Origin: Bacteroidota bacterium
GTDB lineage: Bacteria > Bacteroidota > Bacteroidia > Bacteroidales > Paludibacteraceae
Assembly (NCBI GenBank): GCA_017860295.1
Contig: JAFNAS010000011.1
Span: forward strand, 223,687 to 287,686
DNA: 64,000 nucleotides
Direction: 5' to 3'
Shown: one piece after another, positions 18,095 through 25,346 of the stretch
Position numbering within the stretch: position 1 is the first letter of the stretch
How the letters are laid out: the number at the start of each line of letters is the position of its first letter
The notes under the pieces: model-generated
What the model was told of the DNA's origin: nothing
Seen by the model: only the letters and a program-made list of their open reading frames with translations
Databases searched by the model: none
Position numbers and translations under genes: made by a program

Positions 18095-18642
18095 TCCATC
18101 TCGTGCATCATTCCGTTGAATTTTGGCCAATCGAACAGCCAGGGATCGGTTTTCCGATCGGGTGCAATATTGTTGTGTCCGACAATATAGTTGATCGGAT
18201 AACGGGTTTTGATGTCTTTTACCAGATCGACTAATGATTTGTATTGCAATTCGGTAGGAGGATCGGTAGGCGAATTGAGCAATTCAATACCAATGGAAGT
18301 ACGGTTGAGCATTTTGCGTCCGTTTTGAGGAAGGACGCTTCTGCCGGCCTGATAGGCAATATCTTTTTCTTCCACAAGACGATAAACAGTCCCCTGGCGG
18401 TCAATCATATAGTGAGATGCCACTTTGTACTGCCGGAAAACAGCAATTGCATGTTCAACATTATACGGATCGCCTTCAGTACAATACGTTGAATGAATAA
18501 CAATTACATCAACAGTTCTCGACAATTTCACCTGATGACCGAATTTTATTTGGGACGTGTAATCAACTATCTCAGGCGATGAGGCAAAAACTGCAGCAGC
18601 AAAAAAAGAAACTAAAAGAGAGCAAAATATTCTCATAATCAT
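18061..18642 (-). CDS. N-acetylmuramoyl-L-alanine amidase (Amidase_2/PGRP type), exported
   Basis: Zinc amidase that cleaves the bond between MurNAc and the stem peptide in peptidoglycan. The 193-residue product has a signal peptide (IFCSLLVSFFAAAVFAS) and then the Amidase_2 domain over most of its length: VDVIVIHSTYC with the first zinc His, SHYMIDRQGTVYRLVEE, GIELLNSPTDPPTELQY and IVGHNNIAPDRKTDPWLFDW with the second His and the metal-binding Asp/Lys region. It converges with the Omp85-like gene and overlaps it by 34 nt. Cell-wall recycling or division is the likely setting; a phage origin is not supported by the surroundings. Confidence 0.9.
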   Translation of the reverse strand: MIMRIFCSLLVSFFAAAVFASSPEIVDYTSQIKFGHQVKLSRTVDVIVIHSTYCTEGDPYNVEHAIAVFRQYKVASHYMIDRQGTVYRLVEEKDIAYQAGRSVLPQNGRKMLNRTSIGIELLNSPTDPPTELQYKSLVDLVKDIKTRYPINYIVGHNNIAPDRKTDPWLFDWPKFNGMMHEMDQNASMAVIKN

Positions 18643-18689
18643 TCAAATAGAATGCAAAGGTAATCGTTTTACGAATGACAAAAAAATAG

Positions 18690-18697
18690 TAACTTTG
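18690..18697 (+). promoter_or_regulatory. -7 promoter box (TAACTTTG) for glyS
   Basis: Exact TAnnTTTG match about 127 nt before the glyS ATG at 18824. The leader contains AT-rich TTCAA-type repeats. Confidence 0.65.
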
Positions 18698-18823
18698 CAG
18701 TCCTGTTTTTGCAGCCGAATGCATTGACTTTTGCCGATTTACTTTCAAATCACAAGTTATCCGGTTATCTCCGGCTTCAAAAATTTTCAATTTAACAATT
18801 CAACGATTCAACATTTTACAATA

Positions 18824-20371
18824 ATGGCACAACAAGAAGATGTTTTTAAAAAATTAGTAGCGCACTGTAAAGAGTACGGTTTTGTATTCCCTTCGAGCGA
18901 AATTTACGACGGACTTGCAGCCGTATACGATTACGGACAAAACGGCGTTGAACTGAAAAACAATATCAAAAAATATTGGTGGGACAGCATGGTGTTGCTC
19001 CACGAAAACGTGGTAGGCCTCGATGCTGCCATCTTTATGCATCCCACAACATGGAAAGCCTCGGGTCACGTAGATGCCTTTAACGATCCGCTTATCGACA
19101 ACAAAGACTCTAAGAAACGTTATCGTGCCGACGTGCTAATCGAAGACCTACTGGCCAAATACGACGATAAAATTGAAAAAGAGGTAGAAAAAGCTGCGAA
19201 ACGTTTCGGCGAATCATTCGACGCGACTCTTTATCGTCAGACCAATACGCGTGTTCTGGAACACCAGGCAAAACGTGATGAAATTCACAGCCGTTTTGTA
19301 AAAGCATTGAATGATAGCGATCTGGCAGAGTTGAAACAAATTATTGTCGACTATGATGTGGTTTGTCCTATCAGCGGAACCAAAAACTGGACTGACGTTC
19401 GCCAGTTCAACCTGATGTTCTCTACCGAAATGGGATCTACAGCCGACGGTTCGATGAAGATTTACCTCCGTCCCGAAACCGCTCAGGGTATTTTTGTGAA
19501 CTACCTCAACGTACAGAAAACCGGTCGAATGAAGATTCCTTTCGGTATCGCTCAGATCGGTAAAGCATTCCGTAACGAAATCGTTGCCCGTCAGTTTATC
19601 TTCCGTATGCGTGAATTCGAGCAGATGGAGATGCAGTTCTTCGTACGCCCTGGCACCGAAATGGAGTGGTTCAAAAAATGGAAGGAAACCCGTCTGAAAT
19701 GGCATAAAGCGCTCGGTCTGGGCGACCAAAAATACCGTTTCCACGATCACGACAAACTGGCACACTATGCCAATGCCGCTACCGATATTGAATTCGAGAT
19801 GCCGTTCGGCTTTAAGGAGGTGGAAGGAATTCACTCTCGTACTAATTTCGACCTGAGCAGCCACGAAAAATATTCGGGTAAGAGCATCAAATATTTCGAT
19901 CCCGAGCTCAACGAATCGTACACTCCGTATGTTATCGAAACCTCGATTGGAGTAGACCGTACATTCCTCTCCATCATGGCAGCTTCGTACACCGAAGAAC
20001 AGCTCGAAAACGGAGAGAGCCGTGTGGTATTGAAACTTCCGGCAGTGTTGGCTCCGATCAAATTGGCGGTTTTGCCTCTGGTAAAAAAAGACGGGCTACC
20101 CGAGAAAGCACGCGAAATCATGAATAGCCTGAAGTTCGACTTCAAATGCCAGTACGACGAAAAAGATTCCATCGGGAAACGCTACCGTCGTCAGGATGCC
20201 ATCGGTACCCCTTTCTGCGTGACAGTGGATCATGATTCATTGACCGATAACACTGTAACCATTCGTTACCGCGACACCATGCAACAGGAACGCGTTCCGG
20301 TGGAAAAACTGCATGAACTAATCGGACAGAAAGTCTCTATGAAACAACTTTTCAAGAAGATTGTTGAGTAG
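18824..20371 (+). CDS. glyS: Glycine--tRNA ligase, homodimeric class II type
   Basis: Charges tRNA-Gly. The start at 18824 (MAQQEDVFKKLVAHCKEYGF) gives 515 residues; a TTG upstream would add 31 residues translated from the repeat-rich leader and is rejected. This is the alpha2 type of archaea, eukaryotes and Bacteroidota, not the alpha2-beta2 form. Seen are the N-terminal IYDGLAAVYDYGQNGVELK, motif 2 (FRNEIVARQFIFRMREFEQME), motif 3 (GVDRTFLSIMAASY) and a C-terminal anticodon-binding domain (VLPLVKKDGLPEKAREIM). The gene ends at a terminator 27 nt downstream. Confidence 0.97.
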   Translation: MAQQEDVFKKLVAHCKEYGFVFPSSEIYDGLAAVYDYGQNGVELKNNIKKYWWDSMVLLHENVVGLDAAIFMHPTTWKASGHVDAFNDPLIDNKDSKKRYRADVLIEDLLAKYDDKIEKEVEKAAKRFGESFDATLYRQTNTRVLEHQAKRDEIHSRFVKALNDSDLAELKQIIVDYDVVCPISGTKNWTDVRQFNLMFSTEMGSTADGSMKIYLRPETAQGIFVNYLNVQKTGRMKIPFGIAQIGKAFRNEIVARQFIFRMREFEQMEMQFFVRPGTEMEWFKKWKETRLKWHKALGLGDQKYRFHDHDKLAHYANAATDIEFEMPFGFKEVEGIHSRTNFDLSSHEKYSGKSIKYFDPELNESYTPYVIETSIGVDRTFLSIMAASYTEEQLENGESRVVLKLPAVLAPIKLAVLPLVKKDGLPEKAREIMNSLKFDFKCQYDEKDSIGKRYRRQDAIGTPFCVTVDHDSLTDNTVTIRYRDTMQQERVPVEKLHELIGQKVSMKQLFKKIVE

Positions 20372-20397
20372 GAGGGGTAACCACTAACGCAGATAGG

Positions 20398-20438
20398 GAG
20401 GCTGACTCAATTCTTTTTTGAGACAGCCTCTTTTTATT
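20398..20438 (+). terminator. Rho-independent terminator after glyS
   Basis: GAGGCTG-A-CTCAA pairs with TTGAG-A-CAGCCTC around a T-rich loop, then TTTTTATTTC. Confidence 0.85.
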
Positions 20439-20515
20439 TCTTCAAACCCTGCAAAATAGTACATCAAAAAAAGTTCAGTTAAACGATCGTTTTTTTGCAT
20501 TTCTCCTTCAATGCA

Positions 20516-20548
20516 AAAAGAGCAGACCCGTAAGCCCGCTCTTTTATT
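20516..20548. terminator. Probable bidirectional terminator hairpin
   Basis: AAAAGAGC and GCTCTTTT form an 8-bp stem around a 14-base loop, with T runs on both strands. Since glyS already has its own terminator at 20398, this one most naturally ends a leftward transcript coming from about 20.6-20.9 kb. Confidence 0.6.
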
Positions 20549-20759
20549 ATCAGATGGTTGTTCTACCTTTTTTTGGCGACTAATAATAAATAGAATAAAG
20601 AATGCTGTTACCAATGCCAATAATTTAGGAATTTCTCCAATCATTTCATGCCAGGTATATGCGTATTGACAAATATTAATGCAGTGCGCAGATTTCCTCT
20701 TATCCATTTATCGACTAAGAAGAAAGCAAAAGATATAGGTTGCTGTATCCGATATTATT

Positions 20760-20891
20760 TTACTTTTGTTCTTCATTGTTGGGCTTTGGTGTATTTTGTT
20801 GAGCGGGTGTTGTTACGTTTAGATTTGGCAAATCTTTCTGGTTATTTAATATTTCAATAAATGTAACAAACGTTTGAGTAACAACCTCCAT
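20760..20891 (-). CDS. Possible small protein (43 residues), start of a tiny-ORF run
   Basis: A short leftward frame opening MEVVTQTFVTFIEILNNQKD and ending PKPNNEEQK; I recognise no family. Its stop overlaps the start of a further tiny frame (20776 down to 20708, MKNKSKIISDTATYIFCFLL). A third lies below 20654 (MIGEIPKLLALVTAFFILFI, one membrane helix), followed by the hairpin at 20516. Overlapping starts and a terminator at the end look like a small-gene cassette or its decayed remnant, for example lysis/holin-like genes. No homologue is known to me and the frames may be chance. Confidence 0.25.
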   Translation of the reverse strand: MEVVTQTFVTFIEILNNQKDLPNLNVTTPAQQNTPKPNNEEQK

Positions 20892-21163
20892 TTGCTTTAC
20901 ACGCTACGACGAACCGAGGCGTAGGCCATGCAGGGGACCAATGTTTTGCCTATTTATACGCTCGATGAGAGTTCTCACAGTCGCATCAACCCCATCTATT
21001 ATTACCACCATCTTCACCGGCGGCATGCTCGGTCCCTTTGTTGGATAGCTTGGCTGGCAGGCCGGCGACTGATTCTGGGTAATGTCGCAAATGCTCACTT
21101 GAGGGGTAATGATCCTGTTGATTTTGACCCTCGCATGACTCAAAAAACCTAATCAGAGCACAC
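20892..21163. other. Unassigned GC-richer intergenic stretch with pairing potential
   Basis: No convincing gene. CATGCAGGG near 20929 and CCCTCGCATG near 21128 can close a stem about 200 nt long, and GGCGAC...GTCGC near 21063-21087 forms an inner hairpin, so a structured RNA is conceivable. Short frames of 79 (minus) and 74 (plus) residues cross it but resemble nothing I know. Confidence 0.25.
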
Positions 21164-21372
21164 TAGACGGTTGAACAGACTCTTCACCGTTTGCAAAGCC
21201 CTGTCTACAGCTGTTGAACCCATTTTACACCAAGAAGCCCTGTCAATACTTGTTGAACCCTCTTTACATCAAGTGTAAAGCCCTCTCGACAACCGTGCGC
21301 ACCATTCTGCTGACACTGAAATGCCCTTTCGGCAACTGTGGAGACCCGTTGCCGGTAATGAAGTGCCATTTT
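21164..21372. repeat. Degenerate tandem repeat, five units of about 43 bp
   Basis: Five consecutive units at 21164-21204, 21205-21243, 21244-21286, 21287-21329 and 21330-21372 (41, 39, 43, 43 and 43 bp). Each begins near a GACAACTGTTGAACCC-like block and ends in AAGCCCT or AATGCCCT. Units 2 and 3 are closest; 4 and 5 are the most diverged. It is not a CRISPR array, because the whole unit is repeated with no unique spacers. A Met frame on the minus strand (MANNNPKWHFITGNG...) runs through units 5 to 3 before a stop. Confidence 0.7.
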
Positions 21373-21454
21373 GGGTTGTTATTTGCCATATCAAATCGAT
21401 AGACAACCATGACAATAGCATGCTGCAAGGATTTTACCTCCCATGAAAAATCCG

Positions 21455-21462
21455 TACCTTTG
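21455..21462 (+). promoter_or_regulatory. -7 promoter box (TACCTTTG) for murF
   Basis: Exact TAnnTTTG match 23 nt before the ATG at 21485 and inside the longer upstream frame, so it helps to fix the murF start. Confidence 0.7.
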
Positions 21463-21484
21463 CATCCTTAAAAATAGTGGAACC

Positions 21485-22777
21485 ATGAATGTTGAACAGT
21501 TATATCAATACTTTATAACGTGTACTTCGGTCACTACCGATAGCCGTAATTGTCCGGAAGGATCATTGTTTTTTGCTCTCAAAGGAGAAAATTTCGACGG
21601 AAATAAATTTGCCTTATCGTCACTTGAGAGGGGTTGCCGTTATGCGGTGGTGGATGATGAGCAATATGCTATCGACAGTCGCTTTTTGTTGGTCGGTAAT
21701 TGTCTGGAAGCGCTTCAGCAGTTGGCAAAGATGCACCGGCGCCGGTTGAAAACGCCGGTCATAGGCATTACAGGCACCAACGGGAAGACCACCACCAAAG
21801 AGCTGATAGCTACGGTGCTTTCTCAAAAATTCAATACGCTCTTTACGCAGGGTAACTTCAACAACCATATCGGGGTGCCGCTCACGCTGCTTCAGCTGAA
21901 ACCGGAACACGAGATGGCGGTTATCGAGATGGGAGCCAACCATCCCGGCGAGATTAAAACCCTGGCGAATATTGCCTGCCCCGATTTTGGAATTATAACC
22001 AATGTGGGAAAAGCGCATCTCGAAGGTTTCGGTTCGTTCGAAGGGGTGATCCGCACCAAAGGCGAGCTTTACGACTACATTCGTGCCAATGGAGGTTCGC
22101 TTTTTGTCAACCTCGACAATCCGATTTTAACCGATCTTTCGGCGAATATTTCACGCGTTGGTTATGCAATTAGCTCCAAGGAAGCTGTCGTAAAGGGGAG
22201 CGTTATCTCCGGCGGCCCGTTCCTCAAACTGGACTGGAAGAAGAGCAATGAAGAGTCCGGCTACATGGTGAATACCAACCTTATTGGTGAATACAATGCC
22301 GAAAATGTATTGGCAGCGATCTGTATCGGTTTGCATTTTGGGGTAACTCCGGGGCAGATCAACCGGGCGCTTGAAGATTACCAACCTACCAACAACCGGT
22401 CGCAATTTAAGGAGACGGAGAAAAACCACCTGATTATCGACGCGTACAATGCCAACCCTACCAGCATGAATGCCTCCATCATCAATTTCGGCCATATGAA
22501 CGCAGCAAAGAAAGCGGTGATTTTGGGCGATATGTTCGAACTGGGCGATCAGTCGCACCAGGAGCATCAAAAGATTGTCGACCTGCTTGAAAAATCTGCT
22601 TTCGACAAGGTGATTCTGGTAGGCGAACGTTTCGGTGCGATTCCATCGGATTTTATAAAAATTGCAGATACCGCCTCTCTGATCGCTTACATGGAAAAGG
22701 AGCAACTTTCGGGCTACACGGTGCTTGTAAAAGGATCGCACGGAATGCGCCTCGATAAATGCGTAGATCAGTTATAA
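21485..22777 (+). CDS. murF: UDP-N-acetylmuramoyl-tripeptide--D-alanyl-D-alanine ligase MurF
   Basis: Adds D-Ala-D-Ala to the UDP-MurNAc tripeptide, the last cytosolic ligation in peptidoglycan precursor synthesis. From the ATG at 21485 the product has 430 residues: a short N-terminal UDP-binding domain (VTTDSRNCPEGSLFFALKGE), the ATP P-loop GTNGKTTT at 97-104, the VIEMGANHPGEIKTL Mur-ligase segment and a C-terminal Rossmann-like domain (IIDAYNANPTSMNASI, VILGDMFELGDQSHQEH). The upstream ATG at 21443 is rejected because the -7 box lies downstream of it. The gene is isolated from other mur genes apart from mpl at 29 kb. Confidence 0.97.
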   Translation: MNVEQLYQYFITCTSVTTDSRNCPEGSLFFALKGENFDGNKFALSSLERGCRYAVVDDEQYAIDSRFLLVGNCLEALQQLAKMHRRRLKTPVIGITGTNGKTTTKELIATVLSQKFNTLFTQGNFNNHIGVPLTLLQLKPEHEMAVIEMGANHPGEIKTLANIACPDFGIITNVGKAHLEGFGSFEGVIRTKGELYDYIRANGGSLFVNLDNPILTDLSANISRVGYAISSKEAVVKGSVISGGPFLKLDWKKSNEESGYMVNTNLIGEYNAENVLAAICIGLHFGVTPGQINRALEDYQPTNNRSQFKETEKNHLIIDAYNANPTSMNASIINFGHMNAAKKAVILGDMFELGDQSHQEHQKIVDLLEKSAFDKVILVGERFGAIPSDFIKIADTASLIAYMEKEQLSGYTVLVKGSHGMRLDKCVDQL

Positions 22778-22820
22778 ATGATGAATTATTAATTATGAAT
22801 CATGGAGTTATGACTTCATC

Positions 22821-22853
22821 TTCAAATTTTCAAATCCTCAAATTTTCACATTG
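22821..22853. repeat. TCAAATT-type array before the O-methyltransferase gene
   Basis: Four units of the TTCAAATT/CTCAAATT kind ending in CACATTG, 4 nt before the ATG at 22858. It is preceded by an AATTATGAAT-type AT-rich repeat near 22785. Confidence 0.65.
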
Positions 22854-22857
22854 AGCT

Positions 22858-23487
22858 ATGGACGCTATCGAAGAGTATATTCTACAGCATATAGATCCCG
22901 AAGATGAGTTGTTGTCGACGCTTTTTCGCGAGACGCACCTCACGCAGATCAATCCGCGGATGGCATCCGGGCATATTCAGGGTCGGATGCTGACCATGCT
23001 CTGCCGGATGCTGAAGCCGAAACGTATTCTGGAGCTGGGTACCTTTACCGGCTATTCGGCGTTGTGCATGGCCGAGGCGTTGCCCGACGACGGAGAGCTC
23101 CATACCGTGGAGGTTGACGATGAAATGGAGCCATTTATAACGAAATATTTCAGCCGTTCTCCTTACGGGGGAAAAATAATACTGCATATTGGCGATGCGC
23201 AGCAAGTCATTCCCACGCTTACCGGATTGTTTGATCTGGTCTTTATGGATGCCGATAAGCGGCAGTATGTGGAGGACTACGAAGCGGTGTTGCCATTGGT
23301 ACCTGCGGGAGGCTTTATTTTTGCCGACAATACGCTCTGGAGCGGAAAGGTACTGTACGAACCGGCTTCGGGAGATAAGCAGACTGCCGGAATTCGTCGC
23401 TTCAACGATTATATTGCTGCCGATGCTCGCGTGGAGAAAGTGATTTTGCCTATTCGCGACGGCATGACCATTCTGATGAAAAAATAG
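22858..23487 (+). CDS. Class I SAM-dependent O-methyltransferase (COMT-like)
   Basis: A 209-residue soluble methyltransferase of the small-molecule, metal-dependent O-methyltransferase family (catechol or caffeoyl-CoA type). It has the SAM loop ILELGTFTGYSALCMAEAL near 57-75, the acidic strand HTVEVDDEMEPF, and the metal-site DLVFMDADKRQYV and FADNTLWSGKV segments. The N-terminal helix IDPEDELLSTLFRETH is normal for the group. The substrate is not predictable; tRNA-modifying TrmR-like members have the same fold and are an alternative. It is followed 62 nt later by the FecCD-type permease. Confidence 0.92.
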   Translation: MDAIEEYILQHIDPEDELLSTLFRETHLTQINPRMASGHIQGRMLTMLCRMLKPKRILELGTFTGYSALCMAEALPDDGELHTVEVDDEMEPFITKYFSRSPYGGKIILHIGDAQQVIPTLTGLFDLVFMDADKRQYVEDYEAVLPLVPAGGFIFADNTLWSGKVLYEPASGDKQTAGIRRFNDYIAADARVEKVILPIRDGMTILMKK

Positions 23488-23526
23488 CACAGATTTGAGA
23501 ATGAACTTATCGGTACATTCATTCAT

Positions 23527-23544
23527 CTCAAAATCCTCAAATTG
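23527..23544. repeat. Short TCAAATT-type repeat before the FecCD-type permease gene
   Basis: CTCAAAATCCTCAAATTG, two units, ending 5 nt before the ATG at 23550; same family as the arrays near 15.6, 22.8 and 40.9 kb. Confidence 0.6.
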
Positions 23545-23549
23545 ATTTT

Positions 23550-24542
23550 ATGTCCCGCAACCTGATATTATTTACGGTTCTCTTATTATTTTGCCTGCTG
23601 TTGTTGTTGACCGATATAGCTTTTGGCAGTATACCGATTTCGCTGCATAACTTGTGGCAGACTTTCCTTCATCCCGAAACCGATTCGCTCTACAAAAACA
23701 TTGTGTTTGATTTCCGACTGCCCAAAGCGTTGACGGCCATATTGTGTGGTGCTGCTTTGTCGGTGGCGGGCTTACTGATGCAGACTCTTTTTCGGAATCC
23801 GCTGGCCGGACCCGATGTATTGGGGATAAGTTCGGGGGCAAGCATGGGTGTGGCGCTTTACGTGATGGCAGCTTCGTGGTGGTCGGCTTCGTTGTTGCAA
23901 AGTAGCTGGGGAATGGTAGGAGCAGCCGTAATCGGAGCGTTATTGGTATTGATGCTTACATTGGCTGTGGCTACACGTATTCGTCAGTCAGTAACTCTGC
24001 TCATAGTGGGGTTGATGTTTGCCAGCGTTGCGGGAGCTGTGGTCAGTATTTTGCAAAATTTCAGCAATCCCGATGCTGTAAAACTTTTTGTCGTGTGGAC
24101 ATTCGGTAGCCTCAGTGCCGTTACGTGGGCGCAAATGGAGCTTTTGATCCCGATTATACTAGTGGGGTTGATACTGACTTTCTGGCTGCAGAAAAGTCTT
24201 AACGTAATGTTACTCGGTGAGCATTATGCGCGTGGACTGGGCATCTCCGTTACTATCGTCCGGGTAGCTATAATTCTTATTACAGGAGTATTGGCAGGTA
24301 CCATAACGGCATTTACCGGGCCCATTGCTTTTATCGGTGTGGCGGTTCCTCACCTTGCACGGGGCATTTTCGGCACGTCCAATCATCGTATTGCTATTCC
24401 GGGAACGATACTGTGTGGTGCTGCCCTTCTGTTGCTGTGTGATGTTATTTCGCAGCAAACTACCTATCCGTTGCCGCTGAATGCCGTGAGTGCCTTGTTC
24501 GGAGCGCCGATGATTATTTGGATTGTATTAAAACAACGCTAA
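23550..24542 (+). CDS. FecCD/BtuC-family ABC importer permease (siderophore, heme or cobalamin)
   Basis: A 330-residue inner-membrane permease with about ten hydrophobic segments. The family signatures are clear: FDFRLPKALTAILCGAALSVAGLLMQTLFRNPLAGPDVLGISSGA-type region (residues about 51-97) and the late GPIAFIGVAVPHLARGIFG cytoplasmic coupling region. It overlaps the ATPase gene by 1 nt (TAATG). No periplasmic binding protein or TonB receptor gene is adjacent, so the ligand (ferric siderophore, heme or B12) cannot be stated. Confidence 0.95.
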   Translation: MSRNLILFTVLLLFCLLLLLTDIAFGSIPISLHNLWQTFLHPETDSLYKNIVFDFRLPKALTAILCGAALSVAGLLMQTLFRNPLAGPDVLGISSGASMGVALYVMAASWWSASLLQSSWGMVGAAVIGALLVLMLTLAVATRIRQSVTLLIVGLMFASVAGAVVSILQNFSNPDAVKLFVVWTFGSLSAVTWAQMELLIPIILVGLILTFWLQKSLNVMLLGEHYARGLGISVTIVRVAIILITGVLAGTITAFTGPIAFIGVAVPHLARGIFGTSNHRIAIPGTILCGAALLLLCDVISQQTTYPLPLNAVSALFGAPMIIWIVLKQR

Positions 24543-25339
24543 TGGAACCTGCAGAAACGAAATATTCTCCCTTGCGCACCAGCAATCTTGCCATTGGATA
24601 TACCGGAAGCAACCGACTGACGATAGTGCAGCAGCATCTCGATCTTGAACTTTTTCCCGGTGAAATAGTCTGTATGATAGGTCCCAACGGATGTGGTAAA
24701 TCTACTTTGCTGCGCACGTTGGGTGGATTGCAACGTCCGATTACTGGTTCGATATTGGTTGACGGTAAAAATCTGGAAACGCTTTCGGCACACGACAGAG
24801 CCGAATCGCTTGCCCTCACGCTGACCGATAGGGTAGAAGTGGATAAAATGCTGGTTTATGAAATTGTTGCCATGGGTCGATATCCCTATACGAACCGTTT
24901 TGGCAGACTGACCGATATCGACAAAGCAATTGTTGCCGAAGCGCTGGCTCAGGTACATCTCGAAGAAAAAGCTCAACGCTACATCAGCGAATTGTCGGAT
25001 GGAGAAAGACAGCGTGCCATGATTGCAAAAGTGTTGGCTCAGGCTACTCCTTTGCTCTTTTTCGACGAACCTACTGCGCATCTCGATCTGCCCAACCGCG
25101 TGTCGATTATGCTATTGCTGACAAGACTTGCCAAGAATACCGGAAAGGCGATTCTGCTGTCGACTCACGAATTGGAACTGGCCATGCAGGTGGCCGACAA
25201 ACTCTGGCTGATGAACGACCGCGGAGTGCGCATTGGAACTCCCGATCAGTTGATTGCAGATGGAAGTTTTGAAAATGTTTTCAAAAGCGATCAATTCTTT
25301 TTTGACGTCAAAACAGGCCGGTTTACAGTGAATAAATAA
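24542..25339 (+). CDS. FecE/BtuD-type ABC importer ATPase
   Basis: ATP-binding subunit pairing with the permease just upstream. The ATG overlaps the permease stop by 1 nt, giving 265 residues; the longer frame from a TTG at 24518 is rejected. It has Walker A GPNGCGKST at 47-55, a signature ELSDGERQR in which LSDGE replaces the common LSGGQ, as often in this family, Walker B LLFFDEPTAHLD and the switch STHELELA. Seven nt later comes nhaD, possibly on the same transcript. Confidence 0.95.
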   Translation: MEPAETKYSPLRTSNLAIGYTGSNRLTIVQQHLDLELFPGEIVCMIGPNGCGKSTLLRTLGGLQRPITGSILVDGKNLETLSAHDRAESLALTLTDRVEVDKMLVYEIVAMGRYPYTNRFGRLTDIDKAIVAEALAQVHLEEKAQRYISELSDGERQRAMIAKVLAQATPLLFFDEPTAHLDLPNRVSIMLLLTRLAKNTGKAILLSTHELELAMQVADKLWLMNDRGVRIGTPDQLIADGSFENVFKSDQFFFDVKTGRFTVNK

Positions 25340-25346
25340 TGTGCCT

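Noticed and set aside
18061..18642. Prophage lysis amidase
   Set aside because: It has its own signal peptide and sits between chromosomal housekeeping genes; no phage structural genes are nearby.
20892..21163. tmRNA, RNase P RNA or 6S RNA
   Set aside because: Looked for the conserved core sequences of tmRNA and RNase P and did not find them; the pairing seen is short, so only a generic structured-RNA suggestion was kept.
21164..21372. Possible CRISPR array
   Set aside because: Whole units repeat and vary along their length; there are no constant repeats with unique spacers, and no cas genes in the window.
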